A stretch of DNA of 64,000 nucleotides from Amycolatopsis acidiphila (lineage in GTDB: Bacteria > Actinomycetota > Actinomycetes > Mycobacteriales > Pseudonocardiaceae), in assembly GCF_021391495.1 (NCBI RefSeq), contig NZ_CP090063.1, forward strand, positions 2,294,001-2,358,000, read 5' to 3'. The notes beneath the pieces are model-generated. The model did no database searches and was not told the origin of the DNA. It saw nothing but the letters and a program-made list of their open reading frames with translations. A program made the position numbers and the translations under genes. This document shows, in pieces, positions 1-9,727 of the stretch; the first letter of the stretch is position 1, and every line of letters begins with the position of its first letter.

Positions 1-64
1 CAGATGAGCCGAACGGGGCACAGCTTCGGAGCGGGATCGGGTAGTCGTCCGCGCGCAGGACTCG

Positions 65-96
65 TATCCTGGACAGAGACACCCCGGTCGGGGTGT
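65..96 (+). promoter_or_regulatory. Possible -10 box and leader hairpin before the DUF3040 gene
   Basis: TATCCT at 65-70 resembles an actinobacterial -10 box; no convincing -35 box is visible. A perfect 7-bp stem follows (79-85 with 90-96, loop GGTC), which would lie at the very start of the transcript. Its function is unknown. Confidence 0.3.
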
Positions 97-159
97 GATT
101 GTTGGGTCCAGGACGTTGCGCGGCCCGGCGCCCGCGACAGCTGTGCCGGAGGAGGAAAG

Positions 160-543
160 ATGCCACTCTCCGAGCATGAGCAGCGGCTGCTCGACCAGAT
201 CGAGCGCGAGCTCTATGCCGAGGACCCCAAGTTCGCGTCCACGGTGCGCGGTGCCCGGTTCCGCCGGCCCGCACGCCGCCGTCGAATCCAGGGGATCGCG
301 CTGTTCGTAGTCGGAGTCGCGCTGCTCGTGGTGGGCGTGATGGTCAGGGCGCTGTGGGTCGCCGAGATCCCGCTCGCCAGCGTGCTCGGATTCCTCGTGA
401 TGTTCTTCGGGGTGGTGCTGGCCGTGATGTCGGGCCGCGGCCCGGCGGGCGCCAAGGGGGGCAAGAGCGGGCCGGGGAAGGCCAAGAGCTCGTTCACCCA
501 GCGCATGGAAGAACGCTTCCGCCAGCGCTTCGAAGAGCAGTAG
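160..543 (+). CDS. DUF3040 small membrane protein
   Basis: 127 aa. The N-terminus MPLSEHEQRLLDQIERELY, followed by a short charged stretch, is the hallmark of the actinobacterial DUF3040 family. Two hydrophobic helices (about residues 45-65 and 70-90) follow, then a Gly/Lys-rich tail that would face the cytoplasm. The ATG at 160 is chosen because GGAGGA lies just upstream; the frame is open further upstream, but without the family N-terminus. Its function is unknown, and membrane location is inferred from hydrophobicity. It is monocistronic, with a strong hairpin terminator right after the stop. Confidence 0.88.
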   Translation: MPLSEHEQRLLDQIERELYAEDPKFASTVRGARFRRPARRRRIQGIALFVVGVALLVVGVMVRALWVAEIPLASVLGFLVMFFGVVLAVMSGRGPAGAKGGKSGPGKAKSSFTQRMEERFRQRFEEQ

Positions 544-554
544 AGAGACTGGGA

Positions 555-590
555 GGCGAGCGCTCGCGCGGAGCGCTCGCCTTTCTCTTG
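555..590 (+). terminator. Rho-independent terminator after DUF3040
   Basis: A perfect 11-bp stem (555-565 with 571-581, loop GCGCG) is followed by TTTCTCTT. It lies between two genes that converge, so it may also stop the opposite-strand transglutaminase operon. Confidence 0.8.
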
Positions 591-632
591 CCCTTGATCA
601 CGTCGGGGCCTGAACCCCGAACCGCCGCGTGC

Positions 633-3128
633 CTACCGGTTCCGCCGGAAGATCGACCGTGGGAAGAGGCGTCCGCGCCAGGACATCGGGGCGTTGCGGT
701 GCAGGCTCGCCCGCACGCCCTCGAACGCCGGGGCGAACTGTGGGTCCTCCGCGCCGCCGCCCGGTGAGTACCAGGAGCGCTCCACGACGCCGACCACGGT
801 CCGCAGGTCTTCCTGACCACTGTCGTCCAGATGGTGCTGCTGCGCGACCTTCTGCGCCGCCGCCCGGACGGTGTCCGACGTCGGGATCGGCAGCCCGCGG
901 TCCGCGCACTCGTCCAGCAGCTCCGCCCACGCGGCATCCGCCGCACCGGGCGCGGCGCCCGTGATCGCCCGCCAGCGCCGTCGCCGATGGACCTCCCGTA
1001 CGACCGCGGGCGCCAGCGCCGCCGCGGCGAGCACCAGCAGGATCAGCGCGAGCGACCAGTGGATCAGCCACGCGCTCAGCAGCACGGCCACCAGCCACGC
1101 CCCGGCCGCCGCCAGGGGCAGCCAGCGGATCCGGTGCCGGCGTGCGAGCTTGGGCGCGAGGAACGCCCCGATGGTCAGCGCCACCGCCAGCAGCACCAGC
1201 GCGAGCGCGCCCCAGCCGGTCCAGCCGGGCGCCGAGCCGGGGCCCGCCGCCTGCTGGCCGCCGTTCGCGCCCGTGCCGTCGTCCTGCGCGTTCGGCGCCC
1301 CGGTCGGCGCCACGTGCGTGGTGGAGACGCTGGGCACCTCCTGGCTGTCCGTGGCCGACGGGTCGCTCGGCGAGCTGCCCGACTGCAGGTACGGCGGCAC
1401 GTAGCCGCGCCCGTCCGAGCGCGGTGTCGGGTCGAAGCTGACCCAGCCGAGGTCCTGACCGAAGTAGACCTCGACCCACGCGTGCGCGTCCTGCGAGGTG
1501 ATCATCCGGTAGTCGCCGTCGGTGTAACCGGTGGTGAAGCCGACCGCCACCCGCGTCGGGATGCCCAGCACGCGAAGCATGACCGCCATCGCGGAGGCGA
1601 ACTGCTCGCAGAACCCGCGCTTGCCCTTGAGCAGGAAGTCGGCCAGCGCGTCGGAGTCCGTCGCGGCCGCCGTGCGGGTGTCGTAGGTGAAGCCGTTCTC
1701 CGCGGTGAAGTACCGCCAGATCGCGCTCGCCTTGTCGAACGTCGTCGACGCGCCCGCGGTCAGCTGCTGGGTCAGCGCGACGACCCGCGGGTCCACGCCG
1801 TTGATCTGGGTGTAGGCCGCCGGGACCGACGCGGTGCGGTCCGGGGCCGACTCGAGCTGGTCCTTTGACGGCTCGGCCAGCGAGGTGATCTCGGTGTAGG
1901 GCTGCACGTGCTGCTTGCGCTCGCTGAACACCGCGCCGCCGCCCGGGTCGTAGTACCAGCCCTGGTCCACGCCCTGCAGTCCGCGCAGCGCGCCGTAGAC
2001 CGGCAGCCACACGTCCACCCAGTTCACCGGCTCGATCTGGATCTGCCGCGACTCGCCGGTGCCGTCGTCGCCCGGCGCGGCGGGCAGCGTCTGGTTGGCC
2101 GGGTAGCCGGCGGGCATCGGGCCGTCCGGCAGGCTCCAGCCCTGGTTGGGCCGGTAGGTGTCCAGCGTGAAGGCACGCAGCAGCCGCTTGTCGTTGCCGA
2201 GGCCGCGCACCCGGAACAGGTCCACCGTGCTGCCCTGGTCGAGCATCCCGCGCAGCGACGTGAACGGGTTGACGCCCAGTCCGCCCGAGCCCGCGCCCTG
2301 ACCGCTGCGGCCGCTGCCCGGCAGCCGCCCGACCGTGCCGACGGCGGTGACCGTCGTGCCCGCGACCAGACCGCACACCAGCGCCAGCGCCAACACCGCG
2401 ACGGGGGCGGCCGCGGCGGAGGGCGACGCGCCCATGCCGGGCGCGTCCCGGTTGCGCCAGCGGCGGTGCCGGTGGTTCCCGTCCACCGCGAGCAGCCCGG
2501 CGAAGGCCGAGGCACCCAGCAGGAACGTCCACCAGGGGAGCATGGTGTCCGACAGCGACGCCGGGACCGCGTACACGCACAGCAGCACCAGGCCCGTCGC
2601 GGCCGGCGCGGACGCCGCGACCGCGAGGGTGTCGACCAGCACCGCGACCATGCCCATCGCGATGGTGACCAGGCACAGGATCGGCGGCGTGGGGTCGACC
2701 GGCGGCAGGCCGGTGCGGATCTGGTCGAAGGCCGAGACGAGCACGTCGTTCAGCTCGGTGAAGGCCGCCGGGCCGGGGATGATCGCCAGGATGCCGCTGC
2801 CGGTGAACACGCCGGTGATCAGCAGCAGGAGCACGACGAGCTGCGCCAGCCCGACCAGCGGTGTCGGTGTGCGGATGGAGCGGAGCGCGAGGCCGGTGCA
2901 GGCCACCAGCACCACGGTGACCGCGACGTAGCCGAGCCAGCTCACGCCGCCGACGACACCGGTCAGCGAGGTCGACGCGCACAGCGTCGCCACGCCCGCG
3001 GCGACCGGCGCGAGCACCGAGCTGCGCCACGCGGGCGGCGGCTGGACGTAGCGCTTCGTGGGGGTGTGCAGCTCCGGGCGGCCCGGCGACGGGGGAGCGA
3101 CGCCGGGACGAGGCAGCGTGCTCGTCAC
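633..3128 (-). CDS. TgpA-like membrane transglutaminase (DUF3488/DUF4129)
   Basis: 831 aa. A cluster of transmembrane helices in the first third (DUF3488 region) is followed by a large extracytoplasmic transglutaminase core with a visible Cys-His-Asp triad: Cys507 in GFCEQFAS, His in DAHAWVEVYF, Asp in SFDPTPR. Another transmembrane helix and a C-terminal DUF4129-like region with SWYSPGG end the protein. The GTG at 3128 overlaps the stop of the upstream DUF58 gene by 4 bp, indicating translational coupling. MoxR-DUF58-transglutaminase operons are widespread; members are thought to modify or cross-link surface proteins. The substrate cannot be read from sequence. Confidence 0.88.
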   Translation of the reverse strand: MTSTLPRPGVAPPSPGRPELHTPTKRYVQPPPAWRSSVLAPVAAGVATLCASTSLTGVVGGVSWLGYVAVTVVLVACTGLALRSIRTPTPLVGLAQLVVLLLLITGVFTGSGILAIIPGPAAFTELNDVLVSAFDQIRTGLPPVDPTPPILCLVTIAMGMVAVLVDTLAVAASAPAATGLVLLCVYAVPASLSDTMLPWWTFLLGASAFAGLLAVDGNHRHRRWRNRDAPGMGASPSAAAAPVAVLALALVCGLVAGTTVTAVGTVGRLPGSGRSGQGAGSGGLGVNPFTSLRGMLDQGSTVDLFRVRGLGNDKRLLRAFTLDTYRPNQGWSLPDGPMPAGYPANQTLPAAPGDDGTGESRQIQIEPVNWVDVWLPVYGALRGLQGVDQGWYYDPGGGAVFSERKQHVQPYTEITSLAEPSKDQLESAPDRTASVPAAYTQINGVDPRVVALTQQLTAGASTTFDKASAIWRYFTAENGFTYDTRTAAATDSDALADFLLKGKRGFCEQFASAMAVMLRVLGIPTRVAVGFTTGYTDGDYRMITSQDAHAWVEVYFGQDLGWVSFDPTPRSDGRGYVPPYLQSGSSPSDPSATDSQEVPSVSTTHVAPTGAPNAQDDGTGANGGQQAAGPGSAPGWTGWGALALVLLAVALTIGAFLAPKLARRHRIRWLPLAAAGAWLVAVLLSAWLIHWSLALILLVLAAAALAPAVVREVHRRRRWRAITGAAPGAADAAWAELLDECADRGLPIPTSDTVRAAAQKVAQQHHLDDSGQEDLRTVVGVVERSWYSPGGGAEDPQFAPAFEGVRASLHRNAPMSWRGRLFPRSIFRRNR

Positions 3129-4399
3129 AGCGAACCCCCGATCAGCACGCCGCGGCCGGAGCCCGTGCGGCACAGCTCGCCCCAGACCTGCGGCATCGGC
3201 GTCGCGGGGTCGGCGATCACGACGCCCCAGCCCGCGGCCCGCAGCAGCGTGGCCGACTCCTCGGTGGCCGCCGCGCGCTTCTCCGGCACGGAGATCCCGC
3301 TGGCGAAGGCCGGCGTGTCCAGCAGCACCGCGAGGCTGCGGATGCCGCGCGGCCGGTAGCGGGCCAGCTCGTGCACCGCCTCGTTGCTCACCGTGCCCAG
3401 GATCGCGATCAGCTCCTGCCCCTCGGCCGGGTCGTGCCCGGTGGTGAGGTCCCGCTGGTGCGCGGGCTGCAGTGCGGCCAGCGCGTCCAGGATGAGGTTG
3501 TCGTAGCCCTCGCCGCCGTCGCCCGGCGCGTCGGCGAGGACCTTGCCGTGCTCGCTGACCAGCCGCACCCGGTGCCCGGCCTTGCGGACGTGCAGGCACA
3601 CACTGGCGGCGAAGGAGATGGCCCATTCGAGGCTGGCCGTCGGCCCGGTGCCGTGGTGCGCGGCCGCGCGGTGGTCCAGCAGCACGGTCGTGCCGCCGCG
3701 CCACGGGCGCTCCTCGACGCGGACCATGATCTCGTCCCGGCGGGCCGTCGAGCGCCAGTGCACCTTGCGCAGGTCGTCGCCCTGGCGGTAGTGCCGCACG
3801 ACCACGTCGGTCTCGCCCTGGCCGGCGTGCAGCCGGACGCTGCCGTCGTCGCCGGCGCCGATCCCGGCACCGCTGGGCAGGCCCCACAACGCCACCACGC
3901 GCGGGACCACGACCAGCCGGCTGTGCCCGATCAGCTCGCGGTCGAACTCGCACAGCCCGAACGGGTCGGTCAGCGTCGCGCGCAGCGGGCCGACCTGCTG
4001 GATCCCGCGCAGCGTCGGCTGGATCGGGTAGCGCAGGGCCACGACCCGGCCGTGCGGCAGCCGCTCGACCACGAACCGCGGCCGCGAGCCCAGCGCGTAC
4101 GGCACGCCGTCCTCGAGCAGCACCTCACCGGCAGGCAGCTTCCCGTTGCGCCACAGCGCCAGCTCGACCTCACTGTTCGAACCGACGGCGACCCGGTCGG
4201 GCAGCATCCGGCGCGAGGCGCCGATGCGCACCCGCGACGCCGCGATGAACACGGCCACCACCAGTGGCAGGGCGATCACGAACACGGCGACCCGCAGCAG
4301 ATCGCGCTCGTTGAGCACCACCGCGCACACCGCGGCCGCGACGCCCGCGGCCAGCAGGCAGCGGCCCCGTGTGGTCAGCCCCGACAGCGACCGCAGCAT
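3125..4399 (-). CDS. DUF58 domain membrane protein
   Basis: 424 aa. Two hydrophobic helices near the N-terminus precede a beta-rich segment and a von Willebrand-like DUF58 core carrying GDDLRKVHWRSTARR near residues 205-220. This is the middle gene of the operon: it starts 6 bp after the MoxR stop and its own stop overlaps the next start. DUF58 proteins are the usual partners of MoxR AAA+ ATPases and are thought to act with them in assembling or maturing a membrane complex. The precise role here is unknown. Confidence 0.87.
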   Translation of the reverse strand: MLRSLSGLTTRGRCLLAAGVAAAVCAVVLNERDLLRVAVFVIALPLVVAVFIAASRVRIGASRRMLPDRVAVGSNSEVELALWRNGKLPAGEVLLEDGVPYALGSRPRFVVERLPHGRVVALRYPIQPTLRGIQQVGPLRATLTDPFGLCEFDRELIGHSRLVVVPRVVALWGLPSGAGIGAGDDGSVRLHAGQGETDVVVRHYRQGDDLRKVHWRSTARRDEIMVRVEERPWRGGTTVLLDHRAAAHHGTGPTASLEWAISFAASVCLHVRKAGHRVRLVSEHGKVLADAPGDGGEGYDNLILDALAALQPAHQRDLTTGHDPAEGQELIAILGTVSNEAVHELARYRPRGIRSLAVLLDTPAFASGISVPEKRAAATEESATLLRAAGWGVVIADPATPMPQVWGELCRTGSGRGVLIGGSL

Positions 4400-4405
4400 C
4401 GCCGG

Positions 4406-5491
<1,086 letters not shown>

Positions 5492-5761
5492 TCGACCTCC
5501 TGGTGGTGGAGCCTCTTTGCGTGCTCGATGCGGCGTGATCCGCACGCCCCCGAATGAGTGGTGGCGCGGAAGCGTCTCACAGACGGGTTCCGGCGGCTCC
5601 GTCGAGCCTTCCGATGCTGCTCGGCTGACACCCAGCCTGCCACCAAGTGTGTCAAACTCCCGCCAACCTCGTGAGCGACCCCTCATATTGCCGGGTGCTG
5701 CGCTTTTGCCCCGGCACCCTCTATGCTGCGGTGAGGATCCGGCCGACTACGGAGAGGCGCG
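5492..5761. promoter_or_regulatory. Divergent promoter region between moxR-type operon and PE-like gene
   Basis: 270 bp with no gene, separating divergent transcription units. TATGCT at 5722-5727 could be the -10 box of the rightward genes; the matching -35 is weak. GGGTGC/GCACCC arms flank the sequence just before it. Nothing else is recognised. Confidence 0.35.
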
Positions 5762-6112
5762 ATGGTCGAGACGAAGGCGGCACCGAGTGTGGACGCGGGT
5801 GCGTTCGCGGTGTCCCCCGAACTCGCGACAGCCGCGTTCACGCAGCTCACGCAGCTGCAGGACGTGGTCGGCGAAATGGTGCGCGAGGCGAACGTGCTGG
5901 GCCGGACGGTGCCGCTCGGCGGCGGCTACGCGGCGGAAATCGGCGAGTTCATGGCCCGCTACGGCATCGACGGCCCCGGCTCGGCGGCCGACCAGCTCAC
6001 CCGCTTCGGCCGCCAGCTGGACAAGCTCAAGGGCGACATCCAGAAGGCGCTGCAGCGCTACCGGGACACCGACGACGACGCGGCCGACGGCGTCGACTGC
6101 AGTGGTGGTTAG
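5762..6112 (+). CDS. Small helical protein, PE-like candidate type VII substrate
   Basis: 116 aa, with GGAGAGG before the ATG. The sequence is alpha-helical, with a hydrophobic heptad-like stretch (AAFTQLTQLQDVVGEMV) and a GGGY turn, then a second helix rich in Lys and Gln. There is no signal peptide and no clear family signature. Size, helicity and context (before a DUF3558 lipoprotein, a PPE-like protein and an EspG-like protein) suggest a PE-like or ESX-type partner of the PPE-like protein two genes downstream. That role is inference; I do not recognise the family. Confidence 0.6.
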   Translation: MVETKAAPSVDAGAFAVSPELATAAFTQLTQLQDVVGEMVREANVLGRTVPLGGGYAAEIGEFMARYGIDGPGSAADQLTRFGRQLDKLKGDIQKALQRYRDTDDDAADGVDCSGG

Positions 6113-6596
6113 GCCCCTCGCCGGGCTGGTGCTCGTCGCGGGCTGGCTGCTGGCCGGCTGCGGAGCCCAGGCCGCCGCGCCCCCGCCGGCCTCGCCCACC
6201 CCGGCGGCGAAGACCGGTCTCGCCGCGCTCGCACCGTGTGATCTGCTCTCCTCCGTGGACCGCTCGAGCGCGGGGCTGACGTCGCTGGGCGAGGACAAGA
6301 CGATCGGGACGGCGCGGGCGTGCGACTGGACCGAGTCGGGCATGTTCGGCCTGACGGTCACGCTCGACGACACCGCCGCCGTAGATGACCTGAAGGTCGA
6401 CGGCGGCACGCCGCTCATGGTCGGGCGGCACCAGGCGACGAAGGTGCCCGGCGACGGGGCGTGTGCCGTGCTGCTGCCGGCGGGGGCGAAGGCCAGCGTG
6501 CAGGTGGACGTCACCAATGCGAGCTTCCGTGACACGAACCTGGCCTGCCGGCGCGCCACCACGGTGGCGCAGCTGGTCGAGCCGAAGCTGCCGTAG
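6102..6596 (+). CDS. DUF3558-type lipoprotein
   Basis: 164 aa. A lipoprotein signal peptide ends in LLAGC near residue 19, followed by an Ala/Pro linker and a DUF3558-like domain with conserved cysteines (PCDLLSSVD, ACDWTES, ACAVLL, NLACRR). It would be lipid-anchored outside the membrane. GTG at 6102 or the adjacent GTG at 6105 are the best starts; both overlap the end of the upstream gene, and neither has a strong ribosome site, so expression is probably coupled. DUF3558 proteins are common in actinomycetes next to PE/PPE-like genes. No function is established. Confidence 0.78.
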   Translation: MVVRPLAGLVLVAGWLLAGCGAQAAAPPPASPTPAAKTGLAALAPCDLLSSVDRSSAGLTSLGEDKTIGTARACDWTESGMFGLTVTLDDTAAVDDLKVDGGTPLMVGRHQATKVPGDGACAVLLPAGAKASVQVDVTNASFRDTNLACRRATTVAQLVEPKLP

Positions 6597-6605
6597 GGGA
6601 GAGCC

Positions 6606-7148
6606 GTGGGAGTTCCGGAACCGGTGCGCAGGTACGAGTCCTGCACGCACGAGGAGATGGCGGCCGAGGTGGCCGCGGGCAACGACCCCGCCGCGGCGGG
6701 GCAGGTCGGCGAGCAGTGGGCCGGTCTCGGCGCGCGGCTACAGGAGTCGATGGAGCTGTTGTCGTCGATGGCCGACCGCAGCCAGGAGGCGTGGCAGGGC
6801 CCGGGCGGGGACGCGGTGCGTGCGGCGCTCGGGCGGGCCTCGGCGTGGTCGGAGCAGGCGACCGGGGTCTCGTTCGAGCTCGCGGCCGCGGTGCGGGAGC
6901 AGGCCGGGATCGCCGCCCGGGCCAGGGCCGAGATGCCGCCGCCGGTGCCGTACGACCCGGTGGCGATGATCCGCGAGGCGGCCGGGGACGTGGTCGCGCT
7001 GATCGGGCTCTCCGACGCGATGGCCTCCCGGCGGGCGGCGTCGGAGGCGGCCCGGCGCAAGGCGATCGACGTGATGAACGCGCGGGACGGGGCGCTGCGG
7101 GCCGCCGTGCCGTCGCGGTCGTTCGAGGCGCTGCCGGAGCTGTCTTGA
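6606..7148 (+). CDS. PPE-like / WXG100-superfamily protein
   Basis: 180 aa, GTG start with GGGGAG upstream. The N-terminal half is helical with an AWQGPGGDAVRAAL segment resembling the WxG hairpin of type VII substrates. The second half is Ala-rich and helical, with a short Pro turn (PPPVPYDP). No transmembrane helix or signal peptide is seen, as expected of cytosolic substrates before secretion. Its stop overlaps the next start (EspG-like), and EspG proteins bind PPE proteins, which supports a chaperone-client pair. Assignment rests on architecture and context. Confidence 0.68.
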   Translation: MGVPEPVRRYESCTHEEMAAEVAAGNDPAAAGQVGEQWAGLGARLQESMELLSSMADRSQEAWQGPGGDAVRAALGRASAWSEQATGVSFELAAAVREQAGIAARARAEMPPPVPYDPVAMIREAAGDVVALIGLSDAMASRRAASEAARRKAIDVMNARDGALRAAVPSRSFEALPELS

Positions 7149-7855
7149 TCCAGGTCTCGGCCTCGGCGTTCGACATCCTCTGGCACGACCTGGGGCTGCC
7201 GCCCGCGCCGGTGCCGCTCGACGTGCACAGCGTCGGCGGGACCGAGCGGGAGCGCGCCGAGATCCGGGAGGCGGTGTACCAGAACCTCGCCGAGCGCGGG
7301 CTGTGCGCCGGCGGCCGGGTGGACCAGGCACTGGTCGCGCGACTGGAGACACTGGCGGGGGCCGAGGTGTACGTGGAGTGTGAGGCGCTGCCGTCCCTCG
7401 ACGACGACGTGCCGTTGCGCGCGGTGGCCGCGGCGGGCGGGAAGCGCGCGGTGCTGGCGGCGCAGCCGAGCCGGACCATCGGGTTGTCGACGATCCGGGA
7501 CACCGAGCTGTGCTCCGCCGTGGTCGGGTTGCTGCCGCCGTTCGAGCCGGGTCCCGGGTTCGGGGTGAGCGTGCCGGCGTCCGCGCTGAGCGGCGAGGCC
7601 TCGGCCGCGGTGGCGAAGCAGCTGGCGGAGATCCGGGCGATCCAGGCGCGGCCGGTGCTGGGGGCTGGGCAGTTCTCGATCCGGGTCCGCGACGGCGCCC
7701 GGGTGCGCCGGGCCGGCGGCCTCAGCTGGTTCACCACGGACGCGGGCGCGTACTGCGGGACGGTCGCGCCCGGCCGGGGCGGCGAGGAGTGGCTGACCCT
7801 GACCCCCGCCGACCCGGCGCGGGTCACCGCCCGGCTGGCCGATCTGCTGGGCTGA
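7145..7855 (+). CDS. EspG-family ESX secretion-associated chaperone
   Basis: 236 aa, TTG start overlapping the upstream PPE-like stop (TTGA). The fold pattern (N-terminal SASAFDILWHDLGLPPAP, then alternating strands and helices, late GGLSWFTTDAGAY) fits EspG/ESX-1 secretion-associated proteins. In mycobacteria these bind the helical tip of PPE proteins in the cytosol and pass PE-PPE pairs to the secretion machine. No EccC, EccD or mycosin gene is in the window, so the machine, if any, lies elsewhere. Identification is moderately strong; the client relationship is inferred from adjacency. Confidence 0.72.
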   Translation: MIQVSASAFDILWHDLGLPPAPVPLDVHSVGGTERERAEIREAVYQNLAERGLCAGGRVDQALVARLETLAGAEVYVECEALPSLDDDVPLRAVAAAGGKRAVLAAQPSRTIGLSTIRDTELCSAVVGLLPPFEPGPGFGVSVPASALSGEASAAVAKQLAEIRAIQARPVLGAGQFSIRVRDGARVRRAGGLSWFTTDAGAYCGTVAPGRGGEEWLTLTPADPARVTARLADLLG

Positions 7856-8155
7856 GCCCTTCGCCCACTCCGCCCCACCCCATTCCCCACCGCCCCCCAC
7901 GCGGCGCCCCGCTCCTGCCCCCACCGCCCGAAAAGGCCTCGTCCGGTGCTCGTCCGGGCGGCGGCTACCCCCGGCGCGGGGGAGGGGGTGCCGTTCGCCC
8001 CCCACCTTTCCCCCACCTGGCACCACCCGCATTCACCTGCGGAAACGTGGCGAGGTTCGCTCGGAAGGGGGGATCGCCGGCGTTGACTGTGGTGAAAAGT
8101 GGGGTACCGTGGTGCGCAGTGGGGCGGAAGGGAGGCCCCGTGGGAGGTGGGGCCG
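7856..8155. other. Intergenic region before mraZ, C-rich
   Basis: 300 bp. The first 180 bp is strikingly pyrimidine-rich on the + strand (runs of C and CCCCAC) and contains no gene that I can support. The last 75 bp holds the mraZ promoter and MraZ boxes, listed separately. Confidence 0.6.
8083..8124 (+). promoter_or_regulatory. mraZ promoter with four phased MraZ boxes
   Basis: TTGACT at 8083-8088 and TACCGT at 8105-8110 (16-bp spacer) form a good promoter. Four hexamers GTGG(T/G)G begin at 8089, 8099, 8109 and 8119, exactly one per 10 bp, covering the spacer, the -10 box and the start region. MraZ is known to repress its own operon by binding direct repeats of this kind in its promoter. 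Further GTGGGR copies at 8140 and 8147 are out of phase. Confidence 0.85.
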
Positions 8156-8587
8156 GTGTTCCTCGGTACCCACACCCCGAAACTGGACGACAAGGGGCGG
8201 CTCGCGCTGCCCGCGAAGTTTCGCGACGCGCTGGCAGGTGGGCTGATGGTCACCAAGGGACAAGACCACTGTCTCTACGTCTTCCCGCGTGCCGAGTTCG
8301 AGCAGATGGCCCGCAAGGTCGCCGAAGCGCCGTTCACCAACGAAGCGGTGCGCGCCTATCAGCGCTATCTGTTCGCCGGAACCGACGAGCAACGCCCGGA
8401 CGGGCAGGGGCGCATCGCGGTCGCGCCCGAGCTGCGGCGCTACGCCGGGCTCAACAAGGAGTGCGTGGTGATCGGCGCGATCACCAGGTTGGAGATCTGG
8501 GACGCCCAGGCGTGGCAGGCCTACCTGGAGGAGCACGAGGACAGCTACGCGAAGGCACAGGAAGAGGTTCTGCCGGGCGTGTTCTAG
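8156..8587 (+). CDS. mraZ: Transcriptional regulator MraZ
   Basis: 143 aa, normal for MraZ. Two SpoVT/AbrB-like halves are visible: [21 protein letters not shown] at the start and a repeat around [21 protein letters not shown] at 8156 is chosen because it gives the family N-terminus and GGGAGGTGG lies 6-14 bp upstream; longer in-frame starts would run through the promoter boxes. MraZ forms ring-shaped oligomers and binds repeats in its own promoter, controlling the division cluster that follows. Confidence 0.95.
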   Translation: MFLGTHTPKLDDKGRLALPAKFRDALAGGLMVTKGQDHCLYVFPRAEFEQMARKVAEAPFTNEAVRAYQRYLFAGTDEQRPDGQGRIAVAPELRRYAGLNKECVVIGAITRLEIWDAQAWQAYLEEHEDSYAKAQEEVLPGVF

Positions 8588-8650
8588 ACGTGCGGTGAGC
8601 CGGTACCCATGCCGTCGGGGGGTGTGGGTCCCGGCGTGAGGACGACTTGG

Positions 8651-8750
8651 ACTCGGATGCCGTGAGGCCTCTGTCCGCTCAGTGGCCCTGGTGCACCTTC
8701 CCCGGCACCAGGTTCGCAGCGGGCGGGCGGGGACCTGACGGCATCCGATT
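8651..8750 (+). ncRNA. mraW RNA motif candidate (nested hairpin leader of rsmH)
   Basis: The 186-bp gap between mraZ and rsmH holds two nested stems. The outer arms 8651-8667 and 8734-8750 pair at 15 of 17 positions; the inner 8-bp stem 8687-8694 with 8705-8712 is perfect and closes a 10-nt loop. A conserved structured RNA called the mraW motif has been described in exactly this position in actinobacteria. The match to that motif is from position and structure only, not a covariance search. Confidence 0.7.
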
Positions 8751-8773
8751 CTTCTGTACGGCGGGAAAAGGGG

Positions 8774-9727
8774 GTGGTTGTGGCCGAACACGTGCCGGTG
8801 CTGCTCGAGCGTGTGCTCGAACTGCTCGCTCCCGCCCTCGCCGACCGCCCCGCGGTGCTGGTCGATGCCACCGTCGGCCTCGGCGGCCACGCCGACGCCC
8901 TGCTCTCCGCCCACCCGCAGCTCCGGCTGATCGCGCTCGACCGCGACCCCAACGCCCTGGAGCGGTCGCGGGAAAGGCTGGCGCGCCACGGGGATCGCGT
9001 CGAGTTCGTGCACGCGGTCTACGACCGGCTGCCCGAGGCGCTCGACGACCTCGGTCTGTCCACTGTGGATGCCGTGCTGTTCGACCTCGGCGTCTCGTCC
9101 ATGCAGCTCGACCTGGCCGACCGCGGGTTCGCCTACGCCCGCGACGCGCCGCTCGACATGCGGATGGACCCGACCACCGGGCCCACCGCCGCGGACGTCC
9201 TGAACACCTATCCGCCGGGTGAGCTGGTGCGCATCCTGCGCGAGTACGGCGAGGAGCGGTTCGCCCAGCGGATCGTCAAAGCCGTGGTGGCGGAACGGGA
9301 ACGTGCGCCGTTCGAGCGCAGCGAGCGGCTGGTGCGGCTGCTCTACGACGCCGTGCCCGCGGCGAGCAGGCGAACCGGCGGCCACCCGGCCAAGCGCACC
9401 TTCCAGGCGCTGCGCATCGAGGTCAACGGGGAGCTCGAGGTGCTGCGGAACGCGATCCCCGCCGCGCTGGCGGCGCTTTCCGTCGGCGGCCGGATCGTCG
9501 TGGAGTCCTACCAGTCGCTGGAGGACCGGATCGTGAAGCAGGCCATCGCCGAGCTGGCCAGGTCGCGGACGCCCCCGGGGCTGCCGGTCGAGCTGCCCGG
9601 CCACGGGCCCGAGCTGAAGCTGCTGACCCGAGGGGCCGAGAAGGCCGACGAGACCGAGATCGAGCACAACCCGCGGGCCGCCTCCGTGCGGCTGCGCGCG
9701 GCGGAACGGATCAGGGAGGGCACATGA
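8774..9727 (+). CDS. rsmH: 16S rRNA m4C1402 methyltransferase RsmH (MraW)
   Basis: 317 aa, family length. It begins with the standard [15 protein letters not shown]; the SAM-binding loop [14 protein letters not shown] is near residue 30. RsmH N4-methylates C1402 of 16S rRNA in the decoding centre. The start is GTG at 8774 or, better spaced from AAGGGG, GTG at 8780. Its stop overlaps the ftsL-like start (ATGA). It lies second in the division cluster, as usual, after a structured leader. Confidence 0.95.
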   Translation: MVVAEHVPVLLERVLELLAPALADRPAVLVDATVGLGGHADALLSAHPQLRLIALDRDPNALERSRERLARHGDRVEFVHAVYDRLPEALDDLGLSTVDAVLFDLGVSSMQLDLADRGFAYARDAPLDMRMDPTTGPTAADVLNTYPPGELVRILREYGEERFAQRIVKAVVAERERAPFERSERLVRLLYDAVPAASRRTGGHPAKRTFQALRIEVNGELEVLRNAIPAALAALSVGGRIVVESYQSLEDRIVKQAIAELARSRTPPGLPVELPGHGPELKLLTRGAEKADETEIEHNPRAASVRLRAAERIREGT

